From NCBI GenBank assembly GCA_958295785.1, contig OY282377.1:1440394-1504393 (forward strand): DNA of 64,000 bases, given 5' to 3'. This DNA comes from an uncultured Latescibacterota bacterium (GTDB lineage: Bacteria > Latescibacterota > UBA2968). The notes below the pieces were generated by a model that saw only the letters and a list, made by a program, of their open reading frames with translations, was not told the DNA's origin and did not search any database. Positions 28,689-36,568 of the stretch are shown one piece after another (positions within the stretch are counted from its first letter, which is position 1; every line of letters begins with the position of its first letter). The position numbers and the translations under genes are program-made.

Positions 28689-29529
28689 TTTCTATTTTTG
28701 CATCTTGTATGCCCTGTTCAAAACTGCGCGGTGCAAAGCACAACTCCCATCGGGCTTTTGAAATGTCAAATGCCCGGTTTTCGCCCAGGCGTCTCACTTG
28801 CGCCACTTGCAGGGGAAATTTGGGCATCAATTTTTCGCCCAGTCCAACCAGGGGCCGGGCGACAAATAAGGGAATGTGAACTTTTAACACCAAACGCCCC
28901 GCTGTGTGCGCCAATACATCGATCATATCGCAATAGGTCATCGGTTTGGGGCCAGCGAGGGTATAGGCCCGGCCAATCGCCATGGCTCGCCAGAGGGCAT
29001 CCCGAGCGGCTGCCGCCACATCCGCCACATAAACGGGTTGCACCAAATTGTTTCCTGCCCCCAAAATGGGCATCAGGCGGTGGCGATTCAAAAACGCATA
29101 TAATCTCGAAATATTGCGATCATCTCCAGGTCCGTAAATCATGGACGGGCGCAACAGGGTATAATCCAAGCCAGAGGTGACAACCGTCTCTTCCCCCGCG
29201 ATGACCGCATCCACACTCGCATCATCGATCTTTGAAAACCGCCTCGTTGAACTGAAAAACACCGCGCGTATGATACCCGCTTTGCGACAGGCATCCACAA
29301 TTTGGGGGGCAAACCGAATGTGTGCCACGCTGATCACTGAGGTGCATCCAGCGAGCGCGTCGACAAAAGACTCGGGCCGTTCCAAATCGCCCGTGTGAAA
29401 CGAAACACCGTCCAATCCGTTCACCGAGGAATTGCGCCGCACCAAACAGCGCACGCGCTCGCCTGCCTTCACGAGGGCATCCAAGACAAATTTGCCCGTA
29501 TAGCCAGTTGCTCCGGTGAGAAAAATCAT
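28684..29529 (-). CDS. NAD(P)-binding epimerase/dehydratase (atypical or extended SDR)
   Basis: 281 aa from ATG 29529, chosen because the Rossmann motif begins at once (MIFLTGATGYTGKFVLDAL, the GxxGxxG site). Further blocks: SVAHIRFAPQIVDACRKAG, VFFSSTRRFSKI and YTLLRPSMIYGPGDD, the YxxxR-PxxxYG pattern of NmrA/complex-I-like SDRs. Substrate unknown; a nucleotide-sugar or isoprenoid-related oxidoreductase is possible. It is 11 bases downstream of the glycosyltransferase gene on the same strand, so an envelope-glycan operon is likely. Confidence 0.82.
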   Translation of the reverse strand: MIFLTGATGYTGKFVLDALVKAGERVRCLVRRNSSVNGLDGVSFHTGDLERPESFVDALAGCTSVISVAHIRFAPQIVDACRKAGIIRAVFFSSTRRFSKIDDASVDAVIAGEETVVTSGLDYTLLRPSMIYGPGDDRNISRLYAFLNRHRLMPILGAGNNLVQPVYVADVAAAARDALWRAMAIGRAYTLAGPKPMTYCDMIDVLAHTAGRLVLKVHIPLFVARPLVGLGEKLMPKFPLQVAQVRRLGENRAFDISKARWELCFAPRSFEQGIQDAKIET

Positions 29530-29540
29530 AAGATCTGTAG

Positions 29541-30674
29541 TTAGTGGTTGGTGGTTAGTCCGCGATACATGGCATTGATGTCTAAAAGCATTTTTTTGTG
29601 GGAAAAATGCGTACGTGCATATTGTTGGGCTGCGCGGCCCAGGCCCTTGCGAAGCCGGGCATCGGAGAGGAGATGGCTCACCGCCGAACACAGGGCATCC
29701 ACATCATTGGGCGGCAACAGCATGCCGGTTTTGCCATCTTGTACGATCTCGGGCACGCCGCCGACGCGCGTGGCCACCACGGGTATGCCGGCCGCCATCG
29801 CTTCCATCACGCCTATGCCCGCGCCTTCAAAATCCGAACACGACACAAAAACATCCAAGTCCTTCAAAAATGCGCGCTTGTCCCGGCATATCCCGCCAAA
29901 TACAACCGGATTGCCCAAGGACTTGGACAGCCGGTGCAGAGCCTCTGCCTCCATCCCATCGCCGGCAATGTCAAAAGAGACATCGGCATGGGTCTCGCGC
30001 AAGCGATGCGCCATGCACACGAACAAATCCAGACGCTTGATCGGATAGAACATCGCCAACGTCCCCACGCGGCGACCTCCTCCGCGCTCGCCAGAGGCAA
30101 AAAAATCCACATCGATGCCATTGGCGATCACCTGAAAATCTGCGGATGATCCGAGGCGATAGGCTAACAGCCGTTGCTTCAGCGCGTCGCTCACGCAGAT
30201 AAACCGATCCGTCATGTGCGCGACCACGCGCTCTGCGCTGGTATAAAGCCAACTCTTCAGCTTGGAAAAATACCCCTCTAACACATCGCCGTGATACGTG
30301 TGTACAATCGCGGGCACGCCGGCCAAATGCGCCGCGAGACGCCCCAAAATGCCCGCCTTGGACAAATGCGTATGCGCGATATGCACCCGTTCGCGGCGCA
30401 TCAGACGGTACAAATGCCAAATCGCCTTGAGGTCATTGATCGGATGGGGCGCGCGGCGCAGGGAAGAAATGAGATACAGGCGCGCATTGAGCGCGCGGGC
30501 GTCTGCCATTAAATCCCCTTCGTTCTTTTCGGGCATGCCCGACACCAGCACGATGCGATACTGTTTTGGATCTAATCCGCCAATGCACGTCAAAACGCTT
30601 TGCGGCGCGCCCCCCACGGCGAGGCGCGTAATCACAACCATGAGCCCGATTCGCTGATCCGTTGTTCTATTCAT
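29541..30674 (-). CDS. glycosyltransferase family 4
   Basis: 377 aa from ATG 30674 (MNRTTDQRIGLMVVITRL). N-terminal GT4 Rossmann domain with VGGAPQSVLTCIGGL, HIAHTHLSKAGILGRLAAHL, then FICVSDALKQRLLAYRL and IANGIDVDFF; C-terminal domain with DVFVSCSDFEGAGIGVMEAM, the ExFGxxxxE-like donor site (here E-G-A-G-I-G-V-M-E). It should transfer a nucleotide-activated sugar to a glycan or lipid acceptor. It overlaps no gene and starts just after the end of the GT2 gene, forming a three-gene cluster. Confidence 0.9.
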   Translation of the reverse strand: MNRTTDQRIGLMVVITRLAVGGAPQSVLTCIGGLDPKQYRIVLVSGMPEKNEGDLMADARALNARLYLISSLRRAPHPINDLKAIWHLYRLMRRERVHIAHTHLSKAGILGRLAAHLAGVPAIVHTYHGDVLEGYFSKLKSWLYTSAERVVAHMTDRFICVSDALKQRLLAYRLGSSADFQVIANGIDVDFFASGERGGGRRVGTLAMFYPIKRLDLFVCMAHRLRETHADVSFDIAGDGMEAEALHRLSKSLGNPVVFGGICRDKRAFLKDLDVFVSCSDFEGAGIGVMEAMAAGIPVVATRVGGVPEIVQDGKTGMLLPPNDVDALCSAVSHLLSDARLRKGLGRAAQQYARTHFSHKKMLLDINAMYRGLTTNH

Positions 30675-30678
30675 CTGT

Positions 30679-31629
30679 TCAAAACCGAAAAAATCGCAAG
30701 ACCGCACGCGCGCCCAAGCGGCGGCGGCGTTGAATTGCGCGGCGTTTTTTTAGGGTTGCGGGCAACAATTTCAAAAAGTCGATATGCGCCGCCACAAACA
30801 CGGGCAACCGACGGGGGATTCGCACCGCAATGCCGACCCAGTGCAGCAACTCGTTCAACAGCAGGCAGGGCAGCAGGACGGCCCCTTCGAGCAACGACGC
30901 ATTTTTTGCGATCACCAAATACCGATTTTTCCAAATATGGCGTTGCACAGACGCGGGCTTGCTCAGGGTGCGAACCATGCCGCCTTGGGATCCCGACCCC
31001 AAATGGCGCGCCATTGCCTCGGGCGCGAACACACATTGCCACCCGCGCAATTGTGCGCGCCATGCCAGATCCACGTCTTCCCAATACAAAACAAAATCCT
31101 CGTCAAAAAACGAGTTGCCTTCGCGGATGTCATTCAGCATGTCTCGGCGGCAGAAAAGCGCGGCGCCACTGCCGGCAAACACAAACGCCCTATCAGTTGT
31201 ATTTCGGCTGTTGACCACTTTTAACCACGGCTGCAACCACAGCCCCACATAGTCGATCTGATCCGTCTCGGCCTTGTAAATGCGCGCGGCCACGGACCCG
31301 ATATCCCGCTCCTGTTCAATCGCTTGCCGGGCGCGACACAAAAAATCCCGATCCAAAAACACATCGGTGTTTAGAATCAGGATGTAATCGCTCGTCGTGT
31401 GGCGAATGCCCAGATTGTACCCCCGAGCAAACCCCTCATTCTTTGATCGCACAATCAGTTGCACGCTTGGATACCGCGCCCGAATCAAGGCAACGGATTC
31501 ATCGGTCGAGGCATTGTCTATGACCACCACTTCATCGGGCCGTTGCGTTTGGGCAAAAACAGCGTCCAGACAGCGACCGATAAATGCCGCTCCATTCCAG
31601 TTGACAATGACCACGGCAACCTGTGTCAC
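30679..31629 (-). CDS. glycosyltransferase family 2 (rhamnosyltransferase-like)
   Basis: 316 aa from GTG 31629 (VTQVAVVIVNWNGAAF) behind GAAGGTCTTTGG; longer starts only add unconserved residues. GT-A signatures: VVIDNASTDESVALIR, NEGFARGYNLGIRH, LILNTDVFLD (DxD) and FDEDFVLYWEDVDLAWR (the ED-Y acceptor loop). C-terminal helices with LLPCLLLNELLHWVGIAV suggest membrane association. First gene of the envelope-glycan cluster with the GT4 and the epimerase. Confidence 0.9.
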   Translation of the reverse strand: MTQVAVVIVNWNGAAFIGRCLDAVFAQTQRPDEVVVIDNASTDESVALIRARYPSVQLIVRSKNEGFARGYNLGIRHTTSDYILILNTDVFLDRDFLCRARQAIEQERDIGSVAARIYKAETDQIDYVGLWLQPWLKVVNSRNTTDRAFVFAGSGAALFCRRDMLNDIREGNSFFDEDFVLYWEDVDLAWRAQLRGWQCVFAPEAMARHLGSGSQGGMVRTLSKPASVQRHIWKNRYLVIAKNASLLEGAVLLPCLLLNELLHWVGIAVRIPRRLPVFVAAHIDFLKLLPATLKKRRAIQRRRRLGARAVLRFFRF

Positions 31630-31787
31630 CCAAAGACCTTCGCATAAGGGGTTGAATCTGTCGAAACACGGGCGAAATATGGCGAAAACCCAGCCAAAAG
31701 TCAACCCGTTTGCAACCCCCGTCGCGCTTGACGGGCTATATCATGGGCGTTATTTTTTGTTGCCCATCAACGCAACGGAGTATCTTT

Positions 31788-31815
31788 GGGCGAGCACGGG
31801 GGCATCGCCCCTACG
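31788..31815. repeat. GC-rich palindromic intergenic repeat (copy 3)
   Basis: GGGCGAGCACGGGGGCATCG then CCCCTACG, 45 bases before the rsgA start. Reading through it adds a spurious N-terminus to rsgA. Confidence 0.75.
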
Positions 31816-31860
31816 TTTTTATTTTCGCATCTTTCATCCCCATTCATCGGTGATTCATCT

Positions 31861-32823
31861 GTGATTGCTTCCAACGAAGGCACTGTCATCCGCCATCACC
31901 TCGGACACTATGCCGTCCAAACCGCGGACCGCGTGGTCGTGTGCGCCCTGTCCAGTCGCCTGCGAAAACAACTCGAATATCCCCAAGCCGCGCCGGGGTC
32001 GCGCCGCCAGCGCGTGCAGTCGGTCAGGCGGGTGCGCGTCATCGATCCGGTGGCTGTGGGAGACCGCGTGATTTTCAATGATGGCGAGGACAACACGGGT
32101 ATGATCCGCGAGGTGTGCCCGAGGCGCAACAAAGTCTCTCGGCGCGCATCGGGCGGGTCGCAAAAAGAACAACTCTTGGCCGCCAATGTCGATCAAATTG
32201 TCCCCATCGTTTCCGCGAGGGAACCCGATCCCGACTGGCACCTGCTCGACCGCATGCTGGGCATTGCCGAATGGCAACGCATCCCCGCGGCCGTGTGCTT
32301 GAACAAACTCGACCTCGCCGATGAAACATGGGCGCATCGGGTCATGCAATCCTACGAGGCGATGGGGTATCCGGTGGTCTATACGAGCATTGTTTCCGGT
32401 GCGGGCAAAGACGCATTTTTCAACCTGCTTTGCGGGCGCACCACCCTCTTCATGGGGCCTTCGGGCGTCGGAAAATCGAGTCTGCTCAACTATTTGCAAC
32501 CCGGACTGCACCTGCGTACAGGCCCCATCAGCAAAGCCACAGGAGAGGGCACGCACACAACGACCCACACCGAATTGGTCGCGCTCGACAAAGGCGGGTT
32601 TGTCGGCGACATGCCCGGCGTGCGCGAGTTTTACCTCTACGACATCCCGCCCGAAGACATCCCCTTGCTCTTTCGAGACTTTCATCCGCATCTCGCCGCC
32701 TGTCGCTTTCGAGATTGCAGCCACATTCACGAACCCAACTGCGCGGTCAAAGCCGCCCGCAATGCCGGCAAAATCGCGCCCCAACGCTACGAGAGCTATC
32801 TGAAACTGCGAGAAAGACCCTAA
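31861..32823 (+). CDS. rsgA: ribosome small subunit-dependent GTPase A
   Basis: 320 aa from GTG 31861; upstream frame only translates the intergenic repeat. RsgA is a circularly permuted GTPase that checks 30S assembly. N-terminal OB fold (GDRVIFN), G4 LNKLDL near 149, then G1 GPSGVGKSSLLN near 200, G2/G3 (GTHTTTH, DMPGVREF) and the C-terminal zinc cluster CRFRDCSHIHEPNC. All motifs are in the permuted order expected. A strong terminator follows. The last 53 codons plus terminator are copied again at 34597-34807. Confidence 0.95.
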   Translation: MIASNEGTVIRHHLGHYAVQTADRVVVCALSSRLRKQLEYPQAAPGSRRQRVQSVRRVRVIDPVAVGDRVIFNDGEDNTGMIREVCPRRNKVSRRASGGSQKEQLLAANVDQIVPIVSAREPDPDWHLLDRMLGIAEWQRIPAAVCLNKLDLADETWAHRVMQSYEAMGYPVVYTSIVSGAGKDAFFNLLCGRTTLFMGPSGVGKSSLLNYLQPGLHLRTGPISKATGEGTHTTTHTELVALDKGGFVGDMPGVREFYLYDIPPEDIPLLFRDFHPHLAACRFRDCSHIHEPNCAVKAARNAGKIAPQRYESYLKLRERP

Positions 32824-32843
32824 CCCCCACGCCATAAAACAGC

Positions 32844-32874
32844 AAAGCCCCGACTCAAAATGAACCGGGGCTTT
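32844..32874 (+). terminator. rho-independent terminator of rsgA
   Basis: AAAGCCCCG (32844-32852) pairs with CGGGGCTTT (32866-32874), followed by TTATATTTTG. It has an exact duplicate at 34776-34806. Confidence 0.85.
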
Positions 32875-32892
32875 TATATTTTGAAAAACTAA

Positions 32893-33004
32893 GAAGCCCT
32901 ACCATAAAGAAATCAAGCGTCTGAAACAGATGCGTGAACACCCGCAGGAACGCCTCAAAGTCGGCCTCTCACAAATCCATGTCAACGCTTTTTGTTAGGG
33001 ACTC
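32893..33004 (-). mobile_element. 112-bp IS5-derived MITE, copy 1
   Basis: It keeps the two ends of the IS5-like element (GAAGCCCTA... and ...GGGACTC) with about 60 bp between and no coding capacity. TAA flanks both sides. Equal-length copies lie at 54305-54416 and 61331-61442. It separates the rsgA terminator from the proteasome-like gene. Confidence 0.8.
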
Positions 33005-33008
33005 TAAC

Positions 33009-33755
33009 TCAATCATCGGGTTTTGGTATTTCGGGTACATCATCTGATTGAAAGTACAAAATAAAATCTCGCAAACGGGTTTTGGCTTCATCTATGTGTT
33101 GCCTAATCTCACTCAGTTCCTCATCGTTGATACGTCGAGCCGACAAATTCTTTCGATTGCGTTCCAAGACTGCAATGCTTATAGGGCCATCCACGCCGCC
33201 GGGATTGCAATCAACAACGTGTTCCAATGCCCAAGCGGTTGCAAAAACCCCTTCCCGAACATTGGGTTGTCTGCCATCTGCCCAGAAGACATTTCTCATA
33301 AACGCCAAAAATGGATCCGTGATATTTTGACCACTTCCCATTGAGCAATACCAAATTCTATCCGCAGTTTTCATTTCAGGTTGAAAATCGTATATCGCAA
33401 ATTCGCACAAACAGGGTTTTCCTTTTACGAGATAAGCCACAAGGGCACCGTACTGCCCCTCAGATGCCCCGGTTGAAGCAAAGTCTTGTCTGCCATTTGC
33501 ACACAAAACTTTGGCGATTTGCATGGGGGTACCCTGGAATTTTTTGCTATTCCATGCCTCAGAAACGACTTCCGCGAATCGTTGACCAAGACCTAATTGC
33601 CCAGTTCCCGCTATGATAATACGGTCATCTATAATGCTGATTTTCTCGGATGGTTGCTCAATTGTTCTTTCTCGTCCAGTGCTGAAGGTGGATGAACTGT
33701 CTGCACCTATCACCACCCCATCACTGCAAAGCATCCCTACAATAGCAGTCATCAT
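33009..33755 (-). CDS. proteasome-beta-like Ntn hydrolase
   Basis: 248 aa. The N-terminus MMTAIVGMLCSDGVVIGADS matches 20S proteasome beta and HslV subunits. If translation starts at the second ATG (33752), removal of Met exposes Thr as the catalytic nucleophile. D17 lies in GADSSS, a lysine equivalent to K33 in EKISIIDDRIII, and the catalytic serine loop in SMGSGQNITD. The C-terminal ~70 residues are a charged extension (RINDEELSEIRQHIDEAKT) not seen in proteasomes. No HslU, Mpa or alpha subunit is near. The start overlaps the stop of the YwgA-like gene by ATGA, so the two are coupled. Probably a self-compartmentalising peptidase of unknown targets; a defence role is inferred from location. 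Confidence 0.8.
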   Translation of the reverse strand: MMTAIVGMLCSDGVVIGADSSSTFSTGRERTIEQPSEKISIIDDRIIIAGTGQLGLGQRFAEVVSEAWNSKKFQGTPMQIAKVLCANGRQDFASTGASEGQYGALVAYLVKGKPCLCEFAIYDFQPEMKTADRIWYCSMGSGQNITDPFLAFMRNVFWADGRQPNVREGVFATAWALEHVVDCNPGGVDGPISIAVLERNRKNLSARRINDEELSEIRQHIDEAKTRLRDFILYFQSDDVPEIPKPDD

Positions 33756-34183
33756 CTATCCTTAAAAACGCTATTTACCTTCATTTCTGGATAAGCGGCA
33801 TAAACCGCCGAAACGACCTGAGAAAATGAGAGCGGAAATATCCAATCCACAATTTTTTGCAAAAATTGCCAGACTTCTCGAGGGATATTTTCAACAATTT
33901 GCTCAACGCGAATCAATCCGACGCTTGTGCAGGAATACACACACCACCTACAGCCACTGGGCATGTCGATATTCACCAGTCCCTCTTGGGCTAAAATTTC
34001 TGCATCCCCATATATATCAGCATTGAAGGGGCCGTAATTATAAGGCTCAAAGTGGTAGCAATTTTCCATTTTATCGGGGAAAGATTCCCCCAATAAAAAC
34101 AGCGTTTTTTGCAACTGCACCGGCGTAAGGGCTTTGCCCTGTGCAGCACCCAACGCCAGCAAAGTCCAGTATTTTCTATCCAT
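33752..34183 (-). CDS. YwgA-like partner of the proteasome-like protein, 143 aa
   Basis: ATG 34183 stands behind ATGGGGGTGCGAA. The protein reads MDRKYWTLLALGAAQGKALT, PVQLQKTLFLLGE, FEPYNYGPFNADIYGDAEIL, the LQK...YGPF pattern of YwgA/Panacea-like small proteins, then a helix-rich tail. No membrane or catalytic motif. It is translated immediately before the Ntn hydrolase with a 4-base overlap, suggesting a stoichiometric complex or adaptor. The first ~43 codons are copied at 36571-36698. Confidence 0.72.
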   Translation of the reverse strand: MDRKYWTLLALGAAQGKALTPVQLQKTLFLLGESFPDKMENCYHFEPYNYGPFNADIYGDAEILAQEGLVNIDMPSGCRWCVYSCTSVGLIRVEQIVENIPREVWQFLQKIVDWIFPLSFSQVVSAVYAAYPEMKVNSVFKDR

Positions 34184-34596
34184 TTCGCACCCCCATGATA
34201 GTTGGCAAAAAAGAATGGGCTATACGTATATACTCAAATTTCTCATATTTGCAAGCAAGCAAGAGAAAAAACACGCGACAAAAACAGCGACAAAAACGCC
34301 TCGGCACGGACGCGCATCACGCAATCGACAGGCGTTCCAAGGCGCCCTTTTGAGGGCGCGTCTCGTCGATCTGCCACCACTTGGCCCAACGTCAGATCGC
34401 CCGATGTTTCCACATCGACATATACCGTCTCCACATCTAGCAATTCGGGTGCGATAGCCGCGCCTACGGCGAGGGGATCGTGCAAATACACCATTGGCTC
34501 TCGCCCGATTTGGCGACAGCGAGCGAGCATGTTCCGCGTGGCATCCACGACAAATTGAGACCGCGCGGTATTCAAGGGCGCGATGCGTTCCTCGAT
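34054..34596 (-). repeat. direct-repeat unit A, left copy (YwgA start plus nucleoside hydrolase tail)
   Basis: Nearly identical to 36569-37107, apart from a 4-base indel near 34214 and a few substitutions. It contains the 5' end of the YwgA-like gene, the spacer between genes, and the last ~118 codons of the nucleoside hydrolase. It ends abruptly at 34596 where copied rsgA sequence begins. Confidence 0.9.
34243..34596 (-). pseudogene. C-terminal fragment of nucleoside hydrolase (duplicate)
   Basis: Reads IEERIAPLNTARSQFVVDAT through MVYLHDPLAVGAAIAPELLD to the stop at 34243, matching the tail of the full gene at 36754-37725. The N-terminal two thirds, with the DTDPGVDDA site, are missing. 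It is fused at 34596/34597 to a copied rsgA tail on the other strand. Confidence 0.9.
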
Positions 34597-34755
34597 TTGC
34601 TCTTTCGAGACTTTCATCCGCATCTCGCCGCCTGTCGCTTTCGAGATTGCAGCCACATTCACGAACCCAACTGCGCGGTCAAAGCCGCCCGCAATGCCGG
34701 CAAAATCGCGCCCCAACGCTACGAGAGCTATCTGAAACTGCGAGAAAGACCCTAA
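34597..34755 (+). pseudogene. C-terminal fragment of rsgA (duplicate)
   Basis: Copies 32665-32823 at a constant offset of 1932 bases, including the zinc cluster CRFRDCSHIHEPNC and the stop. The copy continues through the terminator to 34807, with one substitution in the spacer. There is no upstream rsgA sequence, so it is not functional. Confidence 0.95.
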
Positions 34756-34775
34756 CCCCCACGCCGTAAAACAGC

Positions 34776-34806
34776 AAAGCCCCGACTCAAAATGAACCGG
34801 GGCTTT
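34776..34806 (+). terminator. duplicate of the rsgA terminator
   Basis: Same AAAGCCCCG / CGGGGCTTT stem as at 32844-32874. It now stands between the chimeric junction and the restriction gene. Confidence 0.85.
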
Positions 34807-34926
34807 TGCGCGTAAAAAAATGGGAATTATATACAATAGTGCCAGTGCCAAAATTCACCAAACCTTATTGTCTAATTTTTGACAACAAAAATACTTTTCT
34901 GTCAAGAAATTCTCATTATATTCCAC

Positions 34927-35068
34927 CTGTCAAACGTTTTTGCAGACCTAATATGTCGGGTGGCCTGCTGAATACAAAAGCCAACAACACCAGTTGACGG
35001 GTAGCTCCCTGATACTTGGCGAATAAGTAGGAACATTCTCGCATCTCTCTGCGAAACGTTTGACACTG
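34927..35068. promoter_or_regulatory. inverted repeat pair upstream of the restriction gene
   Basis: TGTCAAACGTTTTTGCAGA (from 34927) is matched in inverted sense by TCTGCGAAACGTTTGACA (ending 35068). A GTCGGGTG/CCCGACAC pair accompanies them. The arms flank about 105 bases directly before the nuclease gene and could be operator sites or ends of the inserted cassette. No controller (C) gene was found. Confidence 0.4.
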
Positions 35069-35099
35069 CCCGACACCCTTAAAAGGGTGATAAGGAATA

Positions 35100-35690
35100 A
35101 TGTCTAGTTCACATTTAAGGCTGAGAAAAAACTGGCAAAAACTCAGTGGACACCGCGCCCTCGTAGCCGAACAAGATTTTGCTGGCTTGTTTAATGAACT
35201 TCTGGTAGATACAAATTACACCATTATATTTAGACCTAGAGACTTTGCGAATATCTATTACGCCTATCCAGTGTTAGATAGGGACAAAGAACAGATATAC
35301 CACCCGGAAATAGAGTATCGACACGGATTTGTTCCCGATTTCTCTATTACCAACAAAATAACAGGTAAGCGAATTTATGTCGAATTGAAAAGACAAGATG
35401 GATGGGTAGAAGGTAAACCTAGAAGGGCAGGGAGAGGCAATGCACATGAAAGATTATGTAAATACTTCACTCCAGGGTTAATGAAAATTTTACGAAAAAA
35501 AAGTGGGATACAAGATATACTTCCATTTTGGATCGTGTTTAGAGGAGACATAACAAGAGACCCTTGTCGGGTTAGAGAAGTAACTTGCTGGTTCGATGAA
35601 TACACCAATAACTTCTTTTTTTGGCGCGATAATGATCCCGATTTATTATGTCTGCATTTCATCGAGCATATTGCTCCTCATCTCGATTAA
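35100..35690 (+). CDS. MunI-like type II restriction endonuclease (predicted CAATTG)
   Basis: 196 aa from ATG 35100 behind GATAAGGAATA. It closely follows R.MunI of the EcoRI superfamily: RLRKNWQKLSGHRALVAEQ, the catalytic PD-(D/E)xK core as D80 in VPDFSI and E95-x-K97 in VELKRQDGWVEG, then AGRGNAHERLCKYFTPGL and LPFWIVFRGDITRDP. MunI cuts C^AATTG; the recognition-loop sequences appear conserved, so the same specificity is expected. The gene converges on and overlaps its methyltransferase by 32 bases. It uses AT-rich codons unlike the flanking genes, consistent with recent transfer. Confidence 0.93.
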   Translation: MSSSHLRLRKNWQKLSGHRALVAEQDFAGLFNELLVDTNYTIIFRPRDFANIYYAYPVLDRDKEQIYHPEIEYRHGFVPDFSITNKITGKRIYVELKRQDGWVEGKPRRAGRGNAHERLCKYFTPGLMKILRKKSGIQDILPFWIVFRGDITRDPCRVREVTCWFDEYTNNFFFWRDNDPDLLCLHFIEHIAPHLD

Positions 35691-36510
35691 CGACATCAAG
35701 CCCACGGGAATCAGACCCCTCCATTCTATTTCTGGCAAATAGCTCTAATTGTCCCACATCTCGATTAACGACATCGAGTTCCCAAGAATCAAAATCTCGA
35801 TTAACGACATCGAGTCCCCAAGAATCAAATCCTTCCTTTTTATTTCTGGCAAATAGCTCTATACGAGATTGATAAGGAAACATACGTATTATACTTTGAG
35901 CAACTTCAACGGGCTTTTCACTGTGATCCTTTCGAGGAATTTCGATCAATTGTTTGACGTTTCTCGCCCCTCTTGGTGTAGGTATCCGACCCCGTTTGAA
36001 CAGAAGGCATAACTCGCAATAAGACAGTGTATAGTGTCCGGGGTTATGATTCATTTTGTTCCACACAAAAGCAACAGTCTTGTATTCAAATCCCCAAGCG
36101 ATACCTAATTCAACAGCTTGTGCCAGATGTGGATTAGTAGTCCACAAAAACAACAAAGAATCATCTTTTGCAATTTGTTGTACTGGTAACTTCTTTAACT
36201 CATCCGTGGGAACAGTGGGATACTTGAATGACGCAGAACTGATAAAAATTCTTTTTTTCCAATTATGATTTCTCTCTCCTGTTCCACTCTTATCAAACTG
36301 TAACTTTCCGCTGTAGTACCATGGCGGGTCAGCATAAAGAATATCGTATTGCCTATTCGGCAACGGTGGAAACATACTGTCCATCCAGTTGGTTTGTGTT
36401 CTATCTATCACTTCTTCGTTATAAACCGAATAGCTTGTAATTGCAGAGTCAGACACAGATTTATCCGTTGCAAAATCTCTAGTGTGTTTCCTGCCAGTTT
36501 CAGCGCTCAT
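35659..36510 (-). CDS. MunI-like adenine-N6 methyltransferase (MT-A70 family) with duplicated C-terminal tail
   Basis: 283 aa from ATG 36510 behind AAGGCGGAA. DPPW at residues 61-64 (DILYADPPWYY) is the catalytic motif IV; LLFLWTTNPHLAQAVEL and ARNVKQLIEIPRKDHSEKP are typical MT-A70 blocks. It should protect the MunI site by m6A methylation. The natural family end is near RIELFARNKKEGFDSWGLDV. Here about 55 more residues follow, made of repeats of that end (FDSWELDVVNRD, QLELFARNRMEGSDSRGL) which read antisense through duplicated copies of the nuclease gene's 3' end. Activity is probably intact because the core is complete. Confidence 0.9.
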   Translation of the reverse strand: MSAETGRKHTRDFATDKSVSDSAITSYSVYNEEVIDRTQTNWMDSMFPPLPNRQYDILYADPPWYYSGKLQFDKSGTGERNHNWKKRIFISSASFKYPTVPTDELKKLPVQQIAKDDSLLFLWTTNPHLAQAVELGIAWGFEYKTVAFVWNKMNHNPGHYTLSYCELCLLFKRGRIPTPRGARNVKQLIEIPRKDHSEKPVEVAQSIIRMFPYQSRIELFARNKKEGFDSWGLDVVNRDFDSWELDVVNRDVGQLELFARNRMEGSDSRGLDVVNRDEEQYAR

Positions 36511-36568
36511 TTCCGCCTTCCCTTATATCGTTTCACATACTCCCACTTGGGCTAAATTTTTGAATCGC

